This document shows positions 63,894-64,000 of a DNA stretch of 64,000 bases, piece by piece. The notes below the pieces were generated by a model. That model had not been told where the DNA came from, ran no database searches, and saw only the letters and a list, made by a program, of their open reading frames with translations. This DNA comes from Callipepla californica brunnescens (lineage: Eukaryota; Chordata; Aves; Galliformes; Odontophoridae). The stretch covers positions 8,990,001 to 9,054,000 of the forward strand of contig JALIRH010000013.1 in assembly GCA_023055505.1 (NCBI GenBank). The letters run 5' to 3'. Position numbers and translations under genes: made by a program. Positions within the stretch are counted from its first letter, which is position 1. The number at the start of each line of letters is the position of its first letter.

Positions 63894-64000
63894 TAATTCT
63901 TTAAGGCAAGAAAGTGGAAGAGTGAAGTAATTCTATCTATTTTGAACCTGCTGTTACAGAAAGAATGATGGATCAATCTGGTTCTTTATGGCTTTCAGAG

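Noticed and set aside
1..64000. Bacterial-type content such as operons, CRISPR arrays, insertion sequences or riboswitches
   Set aside because: Avian CR1 and mariner copies, long homopolymers and the absence of dense coding show this is vertebrate nuclear DNA. No regularly spaced repeats were seen.

Overview
This window is AT-rich vertebrate nuclear DNA with no intact gene that I can recognise. The transposon families point to a bird, most likely a galliform (chicken or turkey group). There are three 5'-truncated CR1 LINE copies (about 396-745, 35573-35912 and 57684-57755). The last ends in the bird-typical CR1 tail, an eight-base ATTCTRTG motif in two copies. There is also one internally deleted mariner of the Galluhop/Mariner1_GG type (about 55512-56037). 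Single-base runs, CpG scarcity and the lack of any dense coding track also fit an intergenic desert or very long introns. I cannot tell from the window which of those two it is, and I cannot name the chromosome or locus.

Layout: 1-750 holds a CR1 copy. About 2874-3389 (minus strand) holds a protein-like stretch broken across two reading frames, the best candidate for a decayed gene or a diverged exon. From 3.4 to 25.9 kb I see only unique AT-rich DNA, simple repeats, one GC-richer island (13862-14160) and a short ancient-repeat-like motif near 15.1 kb. Around 25.9-26.6 kb, a 31-base near-perfect inverted repeat flanks about 594 bases. At 30.5-31.2 kb, a GC-richer block has the layout of a minus-strand solo LTR. 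Poly(A) and a CR1 copy follow at 35.2-35.9 kb. A second ancient-repeat-like patch lies at 44.2 kb. At 49.93-50.03 kb (minus strand), a short GC3-rich open segment follows a good splice acceptor and sits next to a 24-base poly(T). The mariner and the third CR1 copy are at 55.5-57.8 kb. The last 3 kb carries ancient-repeat-like, MIR-like and tRNA-A-box-like remnants.

Most open reading frames of 60-120 codons here are what AT-rich DNA gives by chance. I found no CRISPR array, operon, functional RNA gene or new multi-gene system. The most worthwhile leads are the broken reading frame at 2.9-3.4 kb, the inverted repeat at 25.9/26.6 kb, the candidate minus-strand exon at 50.0 kb and the LTR-like block at 30.5 kb. 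Repeat-family names come from remembered family consensus features, not from a database search.
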